Source: Larix kaempferi
Taxonomy: Eukaryota; Streptophyta; Pinopsida; Pinales; Pinaceae
Assembly: GCA_027924585.1 (NCBI GenBank)
Contig: BSBM01000779.1
Location: 18,644,001-18,708,000 of the forward strand
DNA length: 64,000 nucleotides
Direction of reading: 5' to 3'
In this document: positions 21,904 to 33,451 of the stretch, one piece after another
Position numbering within the stretch: the first letter of the stretch is position 1
Layout: every line of letters begins with the position of its first letter
The notes under the pieces: model-generated
The model's database searches: none
Told to the model about the DNA's origin: nothing
Seen by the model: the letters and a program-made list of their open reading frames with translations, nothing else
Made by a program: the position numbers and the translations under genes

Positions 21904-22894
21904 CGAGATTTAGATGAAGTGTTAGAGATATGGGCCAAGTGGCAAGGTTTTCTTGGTCATTCTTAGTTCAATTAGATTTTGTAATCCTTTTTTGGGGGAA
22001 TTTACCCTTTGTAACAATATTGTAATTATTATTTAAAGGGGATGAGGTATTTTGGGGGATGATGTATTTTGGGGGAGATAATCGGCAGAGAAGGACTGGA
22101 GAAATAAGGTTTCACGTGTGATCATGTAATATTTTGCAGACCAATGAATCAAAGTTAGTTTCTTTCGTCACTTCTTTGTTTATGTTATCAAATTTCTTTG
22201 ATGATGTATGATTTCTTCACCTGAAATATCAATCAATACTGTTGATTTTGTAGCCAATCATTAACGCATTGATCTTTGAGTTGGATTTCTCTTAATTCAT
22301 GGTCTTTGTGTATTTATGTTTTAATTGAATTTGTTTAATTAAAATCTTTATCTATTTCTACAAATGATTCACAAAAACTATTAAATTAATAATTCATGTT
22401 AATTTTTCAATTAACATAAGAGTTATAGGGTAACCTTGGATATGCTTGATCTTTAAACTATTATCAGTAATTTTCATTGTTGGATTGTATTTTGAAGTAG
22501 TAAGTTAATGATATAGTTTTACATTTATGTTAAATTGGTGAGATGACTTATTAGAACTCAAACCAAGTTACCTTGCACATAGTCAAAACACTTCCCTTAG
22601 ATTAGATCTGACTCAATTTAGATTTCCTTTAAGGTAGTTTTGTTCTAGGTTTAGATCAACCTTTACAGTTAGGACACTTTTCTCTTCTCTCGTAGGAAGA
22701 CTGATCCACTTATGGATCAAACCCCATAAGTGCCAGCAGAGGCCTAAGTATCCGTGGGAGTTAACTACACCAAACAGGATGGGGATAGAACTATCCTTGG
22801 GTAGGAACTTTTGAATCCTTTAAGTCTGTGTTTTCACCCTATGTTGTTAGCCTTAGAACCCATTCCAGCAGCCTCCACACTTAAGGCTTCAAAA

Positions 22895-22914
22895 AAGGGC
22901 GCTAGAAGGAGGGA
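22895..22914 (+). promoter_or_regulatory. Primer-binding-site-like sequence of the giant element
   Basis: The text aagggcgctagaaggaggga follows the 5' LTR at once. It has the GGCGCNAGAAGGAGGG look of a plant PBS, but I cannot assign the tRNA with confidence. Its place supports the LTR reading of the 5.5-kb repeats. Confidence 0.55.
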
Positions 22915-22972
22915 GGCTAGTGAATCGACACGTTTACCACAATAAGAGCTAACCTTTATTTATTATGTTTTC

Positions 22973-24716
22973 ATGGCTCTTTCCCAAATCCCTGCATGGG
23001 AATATGATACTACATTGAGCCCACAAGGGCCTTTACATGAACTCCCTAAAAAGGCAGTTCAGATCTTGCCGAAGTTCGATGGCGAATATAATGTTTCTGT
23101 CACCGAGCATATTAGAATGTATGAATCTATCTTGCGTTTATGTAATGTCATACATGCAGATGTTGCTTGCATATTATTCCCATTTACCTTTCAAGGTAAT
23201 TCTTCTCTTTGGTTTTATTTTTTACCTTTGAATTCAATTTCTAGTTGGTTAGAATTTAAGAATGTTTTTAGAGATTCTTTTGAAGAATATGATGTAACCA
23301 AAATTCATCAAAATCTTAGTCAAATGCAAGTACATGATGGAGAGTCAATTGGAGATTTTAATACATGTTTTCGACAAGTGTATTATATCTTACACAAAGA
23401 ACATAGGCCTTCAACACTACTTTTTGCTAGTATGTTAGATATCTTCCTAAGACCATGGCTATGTTCATCTTACGTGAAGGAATAACAGATTTCAATGAAG
23501 CATGTAAAGAGGCTCAAGAGCTTGAAAAGTATTTGAAAAGGTATCCTTTAGATCTTTTTTCTCCTTTTGTTTCATATGATGTTGAATCTGTTAATGAAGA
23601 ATCAAAGGTTTCACAAATTATTCAATTAAATAAACAAATGCATGATTTCTACAATGAATTTTTGTCTATTAAAAATGAAAGATATATTCAAAATACTCTA
23701 CATGATTTGAAACAAATAGTTTTTGCATCTAAAATTCCACCTTCCTTAGATACAAAAATAAAATTAGCTGCAAATTCCAATCGTTATTTTTCTCTTTCAA
23801 ATGAATGTGAGTACGATGAATGTTTCACATCTTCCCTTCATTGTTTGGAATCTCAATCTGAAATTGTTGAAGAAAATATTAATCCCAATACTTCCATTCT
23901 CTGTAATGAACAATGTGTTCAAACAAATTTTGAACATTTTCCTTTTTTCTCAGTTTGATCATAATGATCCAACTATCAATGAAAATGAAAATCTTGAGAA
24001 TTATGAAGAGTATTTTTCATCTATCTAATGATTTTAAAAGTCCTTCTTTTTTGAGTGAGATTCATTCTTCATCATTTACTCAAACGACGGATCTTAGAAT
24101 AGAAAGTTTTGAAGATGTTAATTACACTTCATATTTTGAAGAACATGTTGATTCTACTCATTTTGTGAAATCTAAAAATTCTTTTTCCTCATCCTTCAAT
24201 TCTCATTGTTGTGAACAAAATGAGAACGATAAGTCTTTAGAGGATGAGTTGGCTGAAATTGAGATTGAATTTCAAAATATTTGTTCCAAATATACTTTTT
24301 CTATAAATCAAATTTTAAATGAAAAGTCATTTTAGTCAAATAATTTGAAATCAAACAAATCTGATGCACTCGACAAGAATGAACATCTAAATAAAAATCA
24401 AGAAGGCAAAGTTAATCTTTCACAAGACTCAAATTTCGATGTTTTCCTTCAATGCAATAAACATGATATTTTGAAAAAGGAAATATTCTTTACTCTCAAT
24501 TTTGATGAAATTCTTTTGAATCATCATTTTAATAATGTCCAACCCACTTTTTATGATCCGATTTATTTAAGGTTGGAACAATCATTTGTTAGCCATTTTT
24601 CATGTCATTTTCATGTCTTTGTAAATAAGGAGCTTAGTTTAGTTCTTCCAGTTTTTGGATCTCCATTTTTGAGATTTTTGTCGCTGATGCATCATTTTTT
24701 TTTCTTGCAAATTTAA
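22973..24716 (+). pseudogene. gag: Gag-like protein of the giant element
   Basis: Starts MALSQIPAWEYD about 60 bp after the PBS-like site. Residues 30-160 are the Retrotrans_gag fold: LPKFDGEYNVSVTEHIRMYE, then FTFQGNSSLWFYFLPLNSISSW, then FRDSFEEY and GESIGDFNTCFRQVYYIL. A frameshift near 23440 shifts to the frame with EACKEAQELEKYLKRYP, and two more breaks lead to the end at 24716. No CCHC knuckle is seen. The last third (23960-24716) is Asn/Ser/Glu-rich and of unknown role. A gag without pol is typical of large retrotransposon derivatives that borrow enzymes from relatives. It is the only gene between the LTRs. Confidence 0.8.
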
Positions 24717-26369
24717 AGTTATTAGTTTGTCTCCATTGGATATTTGACTACAGTTAGTTTTGTTACTTTTAGACTAGTGTAGGAGTAGGTGTAAAATGGA
24801 TTAGTTTTGATCATTTTACCTTTGGTTTTCTTCAATAATGTAGTTGCGATGACAAACCAAGTCCAAGTTCAAAAGCTTGGTCCCAATCCTGTCCAGTTGT
24901 AAACACTGGAAGGTATCACACACACCTACCCAGTAAATGTGTGATTGCTCAAAAAATATTTTGTTCGACTCAGCAGGTTCACTTATTGTACATAAAGTGT
25001 GGTTGGTATGTTTTTTTTGCTTTATATTCATTTTGATTTCTCTTTTGTACATTGGTTTTATTTTTTGAATAATACCCACACCTTTTGTAAAAGGATATTG
25101 ATCAGTGTGTCTCAGGATAACTTAAGTCTGAAGTTCTAAGGTAAAATAGTGTCAGCTGTTATCCCTCTTAGCTTGTAGTTGAAATTGTTTTTCATGAAAT
25201 TAAAACAATCAATACTTGCAAAACCTTGATTGATACCCTCCCACCTTAATCAAATATCTTTATGGATGTGTTATTTTATTAATTGAAGTTGAGGAAGCAA
25301 TTATTTTTTTCCTACCTTGTGTTTCATTAGTGAATGGAAGCATATATTCATAGCCTTGCCAGCCTGACCTATTATTGATTCTATTCTAATCAACTTGAAC
25401 ATAATTCACTTAATGATTATAGATTACAAGATGGGGGGTCTTATTACAAGCCAACCCATTATGTTCATAGATGTTTAAGTGGAATGACATCTCCACATCA
25501 AGCCACCAAAATTGGCGGATGACTTTCAGTTGTTTCTAAAAGATGGAAGATCCTATTACAGGTCAGTCAATTCATGATCTGCAAAACATCGATGAGTAAC
25601 ACTATTGTCATTTGGTCACCAATCCATGGTAGTGTCTTGTAATCTATGCACTAATAAATTTTGTTTTCCTTTGTAAGATAGTTTGTTGTATATAAGGACA
25701 AGGGGGGTCTTATTACAAGCCATCCCTACCATGATCATGGGTCCGATTTTGGACTGAAATTGCCACTTATGGTCACCAAGCCATGGTAATTGCTTTTAGT
25801 GTCAAAGCTAAAATACAGGTAGTCTCCTTACCGAGCTAGCTTGTTCAATTTCCAGATCAAGTCTGTGAATGGTGTTGTCAATATCTGATCACCAAGTTAG
25901 GGCAATGGCCTTGCATCAACAAATGTCTTGTTTGTATATTTTCATTCTGTTTTGAAAAGAAAAAGAAGGAGAAAGAAAAGAAGAAAAAGGGAGAAAAGTA
26001 AATGTATATATTGTGAGTAATATGTTTGTACACAAGTAAATAATAAAAAAATTGAAGGTGAATTAAGATTTGGTAACCCAGAATGGCTCTAGGTTTTCTC
26101 TAAGGCTCATCATAAACCGCCTTCCTATGACTTTGTAATGGTAAAGGATTTTTGTTCACTTCTGAGACTGCTTTGTCATATGAACATCATCATTAAATAG
26201 TTTTGGAAGGGGATATATCAATCATATGACTAACTTTTCTATTTTTATTGTGTTTTATGAGAACATTTTGTAAATTACAGGTTAAAATATCAAGCTTACT
26301 AACATGTCTTTCTTGTAATTACAGATTTTATTTTCAGAGATAACTAGTTCTTCCCAGCCAGTCGTGATT
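24717..26369 (+). other. Non-coding 3' part of the giant element's interior
   Basis: No gene. About 25420-25900 contains diverged direct repeats around the phrase ggggggtcttattacaagcca (near 25434 and 25703) followed by catcaccaagccatgg-like text. A purine-rich run lies at about 25955-26000 (aaaagaagaaaaagggagaaaag). It is 370 bp before the LTR, too far to be an ordinary polypurine tract; directly before the LTR (26340-26369) there is no purine run. Confidence 0.65.
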
Positions 26370-26589
26370 TGTTGTAGGTACAAAAGATACCATGTTTAAA
26401 TAAAACATGGGAACCCCAAATTTTTTGAATGCAAAGGTAATGAATAAAATCCATGGTCATTTTGGTGTTTTCATCGTGCTTTCATTGCTTTGCTTTCATT
26501 TGATTAAGTTAGTAATTTTTCCTTTGGAAAATTCCCTTGATTTTGTGTGTTTTTGTGAGTTGTTGAAAGCTTTGATTTTTCCAAAATTC

Positions 26590-26925
26590 AAGTCTTCCCA
26601 CAACTCGCAACCCACAATTTGCAATGCAGATTGTGGAAGCTCGATTTTCGGTTTTGAAACTATTTCATTCCGCAACCCGCAACCCGCAGTTCCGATTGCA
26701 GATGCAGAATCATTTTTAATAATCACGGTTGTTTGCACCTGCAACCCGCAACCCACAATTGTGGATTGCGGGAAGACCTTTAATTTAAGCTTTGCGCTTT
26801 GCATTTCCACAAACCACAACCTACAATTGCAGATTGTGGACTGCAGAAAGGTCATTTTTGTTATATTATGTGGTTTGTGTTTCCGCAATCCGCACCCGCA
26901 ATTGCAGATTGCGGAAAGAATGTAT
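26590..26925. repeat. GCAACCC/ATTGCGG palindromic repeat block in 3' giant LTR
   Basis: Counterpart of 17480-17810, with the same module order (caacccgcaacccgc followed by gattgcag or gattgcgg). The retention of the inverted symmetry in both LTRs is notable although individual bases differ. Confidence 0.75.
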
Positions 26926-27262
26926 AAGATTGTAAAATAAACACCCGAAATTCCTTTCCGCACCTTGCTTGATTAGATCTCAGTCGTCGATTTGTTTTCA
27001 TATTATGGCCCAGATTTTACCCAGTGAAATTACTAAATATGTCCATTTTTCATATTTTCTTTTATCATTTTTCTAAATTCAAAAATTACCTGTCGTTTGG
27101 ATTTTACTGAGAGTTTTTACCAAGGGTCCTTTTTCGCCATTTTGCAGTTTGCAGAAGTTGGTTTCGTGTGACTCTCTTATTCAATTTCTTACAGTTTTTG
27201 TTAGTCTGAATTGTTTTTGATTTGTGTTTATCCATTTATCAGAATTTACTGGTTTTCTAAAC

Positions 27263-30200
27263 ATGTCTCATAATAGTCACTCCAAAACTACACAGAAAGT
27301 CTCTTTCAATAAGGACGCAAACTTCGGCATCCTTGCCGACACCAGTGACAATGTTTAAGAAACTTACCAGCTCAATTGGTCCAAGATTTACTCTATTTTT
27401 TATAATGATGACCTATCTGATATTCAGAATGATCGGCTCGCTGATGAAAGAATTAGGGATTCCCAACTCCATGCTTTAGCAACCAGACCTACCATACTTC
27501 CCTATACTGACATAGTCAAATGGATTATCAATCATGTCAACCCTAAGGATCGGTATTTTAATGATAGCACGGGGTCTCAACTGACCACATTTTGCCCTGA
27601 GGTTTTTATAAGAGCATACGCCCTAAAACCGGCCGTTCAACCCCTTAATGTTGCATTCATAGAGTCTGCCAAGACTAGGTATAATTTCAATGAAATGTTG
27701 AATACTTGGATGCACAAACCAACTATTTTCATTCCTAGGACTGATAGTTCATATCCTGTTTCATGGTTTAAGGAACATTACTCCTTGAAGCCATGCTTAG
27801 CAATCTTTATGGCCTTCCAAATTGCTCATTGTTTAAGGCTGAATGGGCACTTGTGGCCCATCATATCTTAACAACCGGGGAGCCATTTCCATGGGATTCA
27901 ATTTTGTCTGTCGAACTAAAGATGGCCATTGAAAAATACAAGAAATCACCAGCTTCAAGGAAGCCACACTTCTTTTTCTCGACTTATGTGATTGATGTCT
28001 TTTGCACATAATTCCAATATCCCAACATGGGATGGAATTGGACTCTATCAGCCCCTCATGTTCATATTTACTATTCAGCACTCTAGGAAAATAATTATGT
28101 GTCCTTGTTATATGATATTAGTGACCACTTATTTGGAGTTGTCTACTTCCAGATATCCAGATAAGAAGTGCCTTCTTTCTCACCTGATGCCAAAATTTTT
28201 ATTGCTACAATTAGTGATTGGTATGTGGGAGAATCTTTCTCATATGTCAGAGTGTGGGGAAGCAACACTGTTCACCTACTACCCAAAATAGTTCAAGAAA
28301 GATTGGTGATTGAAGAATTTTCTTATCAAACTGTCACTAATGTGGCTTACCTCAAGCTCACTGGTCCCAAAAGGAGGGGATGGCCTAAGTTTCCTTTAAA
28401 TATTGGACCTTTGGTTATACCAAGTTCAACTTGGGCTATAGTCCTGGGAGACAGGATGGTTTCTTTGAAATTGAGGTATGCTCCCAAAAGGATGCATCAC
28501 ACTAATGGATTCCTTGATGCTAACATTAATCAAAATCATACAAAGATTGGTTATGTTCATCAAGATCTTCCTGATGATTCTATTTACCAGGGGGTCAATA
28601 CTTTCTCTGAAGTCCTAGCGAGGGCAAAAAGAAGAGATGAACAAAATATTCTAATCCAGTACCAATAGGATCTAAAAACCAAGGTTCTAAGTTACAGAAG
28701 AATGCAACTTAATCTTGATGAGCAAACAAGAAAAGACAGGGAAGAGAAAGAAGCTCAGAAAGCAAATGCTCCACTGATGCTCACTTAACCAGATGGAGAC
28801 AAAGGTAAAGGCCTTATGGAAAACCCTCTGAAGTTAAAGATTGTTGTAGAACTAAAAGTGTTAATGCAAACATCTCAGCAATTAAAGTAGAGAGTATCAC
28901 AGATGACTTCGGTGTTGGACACCGGAGTAGTTGAAATAGCCAAACGCACTACTGATGTTCAAGTGGTTGTTGTAGCCAACTTGATTGGTGATGTTCAAGT
29001 GATGGTTGTGAGCAAACCAGCTAAAAGACAAAAGATTCAAATTCCTACACTAAACATTGAAGACAGCGATGTGGAAGATGAGATACTTCCTTTTGTGCCT
29101 GTGATAGAAGAAGTAACTGAAAGCTCTCAGTCAATGATAGATTTGTTGTAGGCCATAACAATGGATGATCCTTTTCTAGATCAACAATTTCTTGAAACCA
29201 CTACTGTTGTTAATACTACAACTTTAGCACTCTTACTCTCGTCCATTCAATCTCTTTCAACTTTATCATCTAGGGTAACACCACCAGCTACCATATCCCA
29301 GCTTTTTCATGCATTAACCACCATCATTGCTCCAATTCCTGTCCTGTAAGTCCCACTTCACATTCCACCATCAATAGTGGAAGAGATCCAGTATTCAATT
29401 GTCTCTCTTCCATCACCATCATCTACTTCATCGCCACCACTCAATGATGTCCAAGTCCCAGTTGTTCCTTCCTCACCATCAGCTGTTGATACATCCATTC
29501 CACTTTCTAAAGTTTTTACTTCAATTCCCACTCCAGCCTCTGTACCATCAGTCCCATAAGGTATCCCTTCTTCAACAACTACTCCTCAAATCACTATACC
29601 AATTCCTAGCTCCACTGTCACCCAGACCGCTCCGTTGGTTTCAACACCAAATGTGACCACATCATTAACTGATTTGGTTGCTGATTTTAAAGAGGACATT
29701 GTAGTTTCCCTAGGAGACTACTTTTATAGTAAAGTAGCAAAGTTAGTGGTGAAGGAAGGTGAAAAGAGAGCCATATACCAAGGTGTCTTGCAGGCACCTG
29801 TTCCTAATCAAATCATTTGGGCTAAGCAATCAGATGACATACAACAAGAAGCACTAGATACTGCTACTTCCATGGATGCTTTCGCAGGGGAAAAATTTGA
29901 TTCAGTGATAACACTGAACAAAGAAATTGATCTAAATAAGGAGGAGGTGAAGAGACATGAAGAGAAGCTAGTTAAGGCCAATGAAGACCATGAAGCTGAT
30001 ATTCGTGAACTCAGAAGGGCACTTGGAGATAAGGTTGAAGACCTTCAAGAAGAGAATGCTACTCTGCAGATCCAATTCCAAGATGTTGAGGCCTTGAACA
30101 CTACCAATGAAGAAAAGATGGATGTCCTAGAAAAGAAGCTGGAGGATGCAACGACAAGTGTAACGTCTTCTTCCTTCTCTAAATTCTCTCAGCAGGAGTT

Positions 30201-30851
30201 TAAAGACTTGTCTATTTAGGTCAATGAGGAACATTACAAGTTGCTTACTGAACTGTTTAGTACTCTGAATGAAATTCAAGAGACTAACATTTACTTGGAA
30301 AGATGTATGTTATTCTTAATGGGAAGATGGATAAAATATAGCAAGCCTCTAAGGCCTATGATGACATTGTTGAATGGAAGATTTATATTAAAGATAAACC
30401 ATAGGACATCCTTGTTTTAGGCAATTTCAAACTCAGGAAAATCAGAATTGTTTTGCATGCTTGGTATGATCTCATTGATATCATTGAAGAAACCATCCAA
30501 AAGGAACAGGCTATTTGTGGGAGGAGATGGTATGCTATGGACAACATTAAGGAAAAATTGCACTTCCCTACCATGGACCTCATTGAAGATGCCTGTCCAC
30601 CGAAATTCATGATCGAACAGGTTGAAATCCAATGCAAGGAGGTTAAAAAAAAGATCCAGTAGCTCGAGCATATCCGAATTGCACATGTGGATCAGTTCAA
30701 TAGGAAACATGTCGCTATGGAAGGGAAGATCCACATTTTTATGCGGATCTGGCATAAGCTGGAAAAGAATGAAATGGAAGGTTTCACATGTGATGCCCAG
30801 CTAGGGCTTCACTCAGCAAACAATCGAGATTTAGATGAAGTGTTAAAGTAG
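27263..30851 (+). pseudogene. Unassigned LTR-borne gene, copy 2 (about 1,200 codons, decayed)
   Basis: Homologous to 18126-21903. Starts MSHNSHSKTTQ; after an early stop the frame is open for about 140 codons (ILPYTDIVKWIINHVNP, NVAFIESAKTRYNFNEML). It then continues in open pieces at 27793-28011, 28168-28668, 28903-29151, 29161-29349, 29377-29559 and 29635-30219, and in a last part to 30851. This copy preserves the coiled coil best: 29870-30170 encodes about 100 residues of E/K/L heptads (VKRHEEKLVKANEDHEADI). The Ser/Pro/Thr-rich linker is at 29400-29640. The two copies stop in different places, so a common ancestor with one long frame is likely. Its function is unknown; an accessory or structural role is a guess. 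Confidence 0.72.
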
Positions 30852-31838
30852 ATGAAGTGTTAAAGATATGGGCCAAGTGCCAAGATTTTCTTGGTCATTC
30901 TTAGCTCAATTTGATTTTGTAATCCCTCTTTGGGGAATTTACCCTTTGTAACAATATTGTAATTATTATTTAAAGGGGATTAGGTATTTTGGGGGATGAT
31001 GTATTTTGGGGGAGATAATCACTAGAGAAGGACTAGAGAAACGTGGTTTCACTTGTGATCATGTAATTTTTTTTCTGACCAATGAATCAAAATTAGTTTC
31101 TTTTGGCATCTTCTTTGTTTATGTTATCAAATTTCTTTGATGATGTCTGATTTCTTCGCCTTAATTATCAATCAATATTGTTGATTTTGCAGCCAATCAT
31201 TAACGCATTGATCTTTGAGTTGTATTTCTCTTAATTCATGGACTTTGTGTATTTATGTTTTAATTGAATTTGTTTAATTAAAATATTGATCTATTTTTAC
31301 AAATGATTCATAGAAACTATTAAATTAATAATTTATGTTAATTTTTCAATTAGCATAAGAGTTACAGGGTAACATTGGTTATGCTTGATCTTTAAACTAT
31401 TATCAGTAATTTTCATTGCTTGATTGTATTTTGAAGCAGTAAGTTAATGATCCAGTTTTACATTTTTGTTAAATTGGTGAGATGAATTATTAGAACTCAA
31501 ACCAAGTTACCTTGCACAAAGTCAAAACACTTCCCTTAGATTGGATCTGACTCAGTTTAGATTTCCTTTAAGGTAGTTTTGTTCTAGGTTTAGATCCACT
31601 TTTACAGTTAGGACACTTTGCTCTTCCCTTGTAGGAAGACTGATCCACTTATGGATAAAACCACATAAGTTCTAGCGGAGGCCTTTGTAAGTGTGGGAGT
31701 TAACTACAACAAACAGGATGGGAATAGAACTGTCCTTGCATAGGACCTTTTTAAGCCTTTCAGTCTGGGTTTTCACCCTCTGTTGTTATTTTTAGAACCC
31801 ATTCCAACAACCTACACATTTGAGAATTCAACACAACC

Positions 31839-32029
31839 TTGGTTCCTTTTAGTTCCCACACATGTATATGGCCATTGTGGATGTGTTCACAATGTCCATG
31901 CTCTCCCGAGAGACTTTAGATAAGAAATGACGCTCTTGCGCAAAATTGGCATGAACTTCATTGAGAAAAACCCTAGTTCCGGAGATGGCACAATGCCATC
32001 ATTTCTGGTCATTTGAGGCATAGTGGGGA
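31839..32029 (+). repeat. Satellite block C (partial monomer)
   Basis: 191 bp from ttggttccttttagttcccacac to gaggcatagtgggga. It completes the monomer broken at 17253 and ends at the G run where copia 2 inserted. Confidence 0.85.
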
Positions 32030-32601
32030 TGTTAATTTTTGAGCATCAATTCAATATGATCTAGGATCTTAGAGAATAACATGTACAACATATTAATCAC
32101 AAGAGACAATAGACAAATAGAGTTTCCTTGGGGGGAATGATAAAGGTGAAAAACCTCAATAACTTACTTAGAGATAGATAGAGAAATGATACAAAACCAA
32201 AGCATAAGAGATAGTCTCCTAGTAGCAGCTTCTCCTCCTCCACTAGTGAACCACTCTCCAATGAGTGTATGAGTGAGAAAGTGAATGATCAAATAGAGTG
32301 CCTCCCACAGTCTATTTATACATGACTTGAATTGCCTAATAACCTTACTAGGTTGGCCTCAACTTAATCACATAACATAATGCTGACAGGGCCGACCCCC
32401 ACTAGGGTCATCTAATAACCCTTTAACCCGCATGACTTATACAGGGATGACCCCATCAAGGTGGTCTAATAACCCATCAAGTATAAGTTATGACACCTAC
32501 AATATAAATGACGACACTTCCATATAGAGGAATAATAACATCTCTATAGGAATACAATATACATATCTGAAATACATTCTGAAGTTACAAATACATCAAC
32601 A
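32030..32601 (-). repeat. 3' LTR of copia element 2
   Basis: 572 bp, tgttaatttttgagc to acatcaaca on the plus strand. It is followed at once by a polypurine tract (32602-32611, minus strand TAAGAGGGAG). Includes the phrase ggtggtctaataaccc, also present in the copia 1 LTR. Confidence 0.92.
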
Positions 32602-32611
32602 CTCCCTCTTA
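32602..32611 (-). promoter_or_regulatory. Polypurine tract of copia element 2
   Basis: Minus strand TAAGAGGGAG next to the 3' LTR, identical to that of copia 1. Confidence 0.8.
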
Positions 32612-33060
32612 ACTAGGAAGGTATTTCTCGACATAGATCTGCTAGCACAAGTCTTCTTCTCTGGATCATTGTCACTAGAACATCATCATCAAATCATCAT
32701 CATCGTTGTTGCTGCTACTATCTCAATCAATCTCCAATCTACTCATCATAGGAAGTTCTACAGATCCAACCCTTTTTCATGCTAGGTGTAGGCCTAGCCT
32801 CCATGTAGGTATTCATCATCTATGTGAGCAAGCCATCAAGTAGGTACACCTCAAGACTGATTACACTGCCTCTGCAAAACCTACAAGATCTCCCAAGACT
32901 GATTACACTGCCTCTGCAAAACCCGCAAGAGCATCCCAGGACCAATTATATGCCTTTGCAAAACTTGTGTACCATACTGTCACCTAATCATCTTCAGATC
33001 ACCGTCATTGTCCACGGAGCACAACCCAGATGCACATCACACAACACTTGCATTCACCGG

Positions 33061-33420
33061 CATGGGAAGACACACTTCAACCATCCGTGAAATGATCAAC
33101 ACTTATATCTACGCCATGGGAAGACACACTTCAACCATGCAAGAATGGCATCGCACTTATATCCATAGCCATGGGAAGACACACTTCAACCATGTTAGGA
33201 ATGGCACAACACTTATATTACAGCCATGGGAAGACACACTTAAACCATGCTAGAATGGCACAGTACTTATATTACAGCCATGGGAAGACACACTTCAACC
33301 ATGCTTGAATGGCATAGCTCTTACATCAATGACCATGGGAACACACACTTCAACCATGTCAGAATGGCCCCAGCCCTTATATCTGCACCATGGGAGGACA
33401 CACCTACCAGCATGTGAGAA
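33061..33420. repeat. Minisatellite of about 54-60 bp, six to seven units
   Basis: The phrase catgggaagacacacttcaa recurs from 33061 at about 54-60 bp steps (33061, 33115, 33170, 33225, then about 33280, 33340 and 33390), each followed by ccatg...gaatggca...cttatat. It lies between RNase H and the polypurine tract, the same relative place as the 54-bp repeat of copia 1, but the unit sequence is different. The frame at 33008-33253 is translated repeat. Confidence 0.88.
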
Positions 33421-33451
33421 TGGTTCATGTGCATCTGTGTCTCTAGACTCA

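Larger units (their letters stand above)
17254..22894 (+). repeat. 5' giant LTR (about 5.6 kb)
   Basis: Order inside: about 870 bp with a GCAAT-type palindromic repeat block, a long degraded reading frame (18126-21903), then about 1 kb of AT-rich sequence ending gcctccacacttaaggcttcaaaa. Compared with the 3' copy it has an additional stretch of about 185 bp near 18165-18350. The exact 3' limit is set by where similarity to the 3' copy ends and the PBS-like site starts, and is good to a few bases. Confidence 0.8.
17254..31833 (+). mobile_element. Large non-autonomous LTR element with about 5.5-kb LTRs that carry a gene
   Basis: Two direct copies, 17254-22894 and 26370-31833, start tgttgtaggtac and share text along their length. 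They enclose 3.5 kb that holds a PBS-like site and a gag-like gene. On the left the satellite stops at gagcatcc; on the right it resumes with ttggttcc after caacc, so catcc/caacc is a 5-bp duplication with one change and 17254-31833 is one insertion. There is no protease, RT or integrase in any frame, so it would depend on another element. An unrelated tandem duplication of a gene-bearing segment would not explain the satellite junctions or the PBS position. Confidence 0.82.
26370..31833 (+). repeat. 3' giant LTR (about 5.5 kb)
   Basis: Parallel to 17254-22894 throughout, with point differences and indels, ending gagaattcaaca. Followed by caacc and resumed satellite. Carries its own palindromic block (26590-26925) and a second decayed copy of the LTR gene. 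Confidence 0.82.

Noticed and set aside
17254-31833. Tandem segmental duplication of a host gene as explanation for the two 5.5-kb copies
   Set aside because: The satellite is broken at the outer edges at one and the same site with near-identical 5-bp flanks, and a PBS-like site and gag lie between the copies; an LTR element explains all three.
33061-33420. CRISPR-like array (constant core, variable spacer)
   Set aside because: The setting is a plant copia element; spacers are themselves similar to each other, and there are no cas genes. It is a minisatellite.
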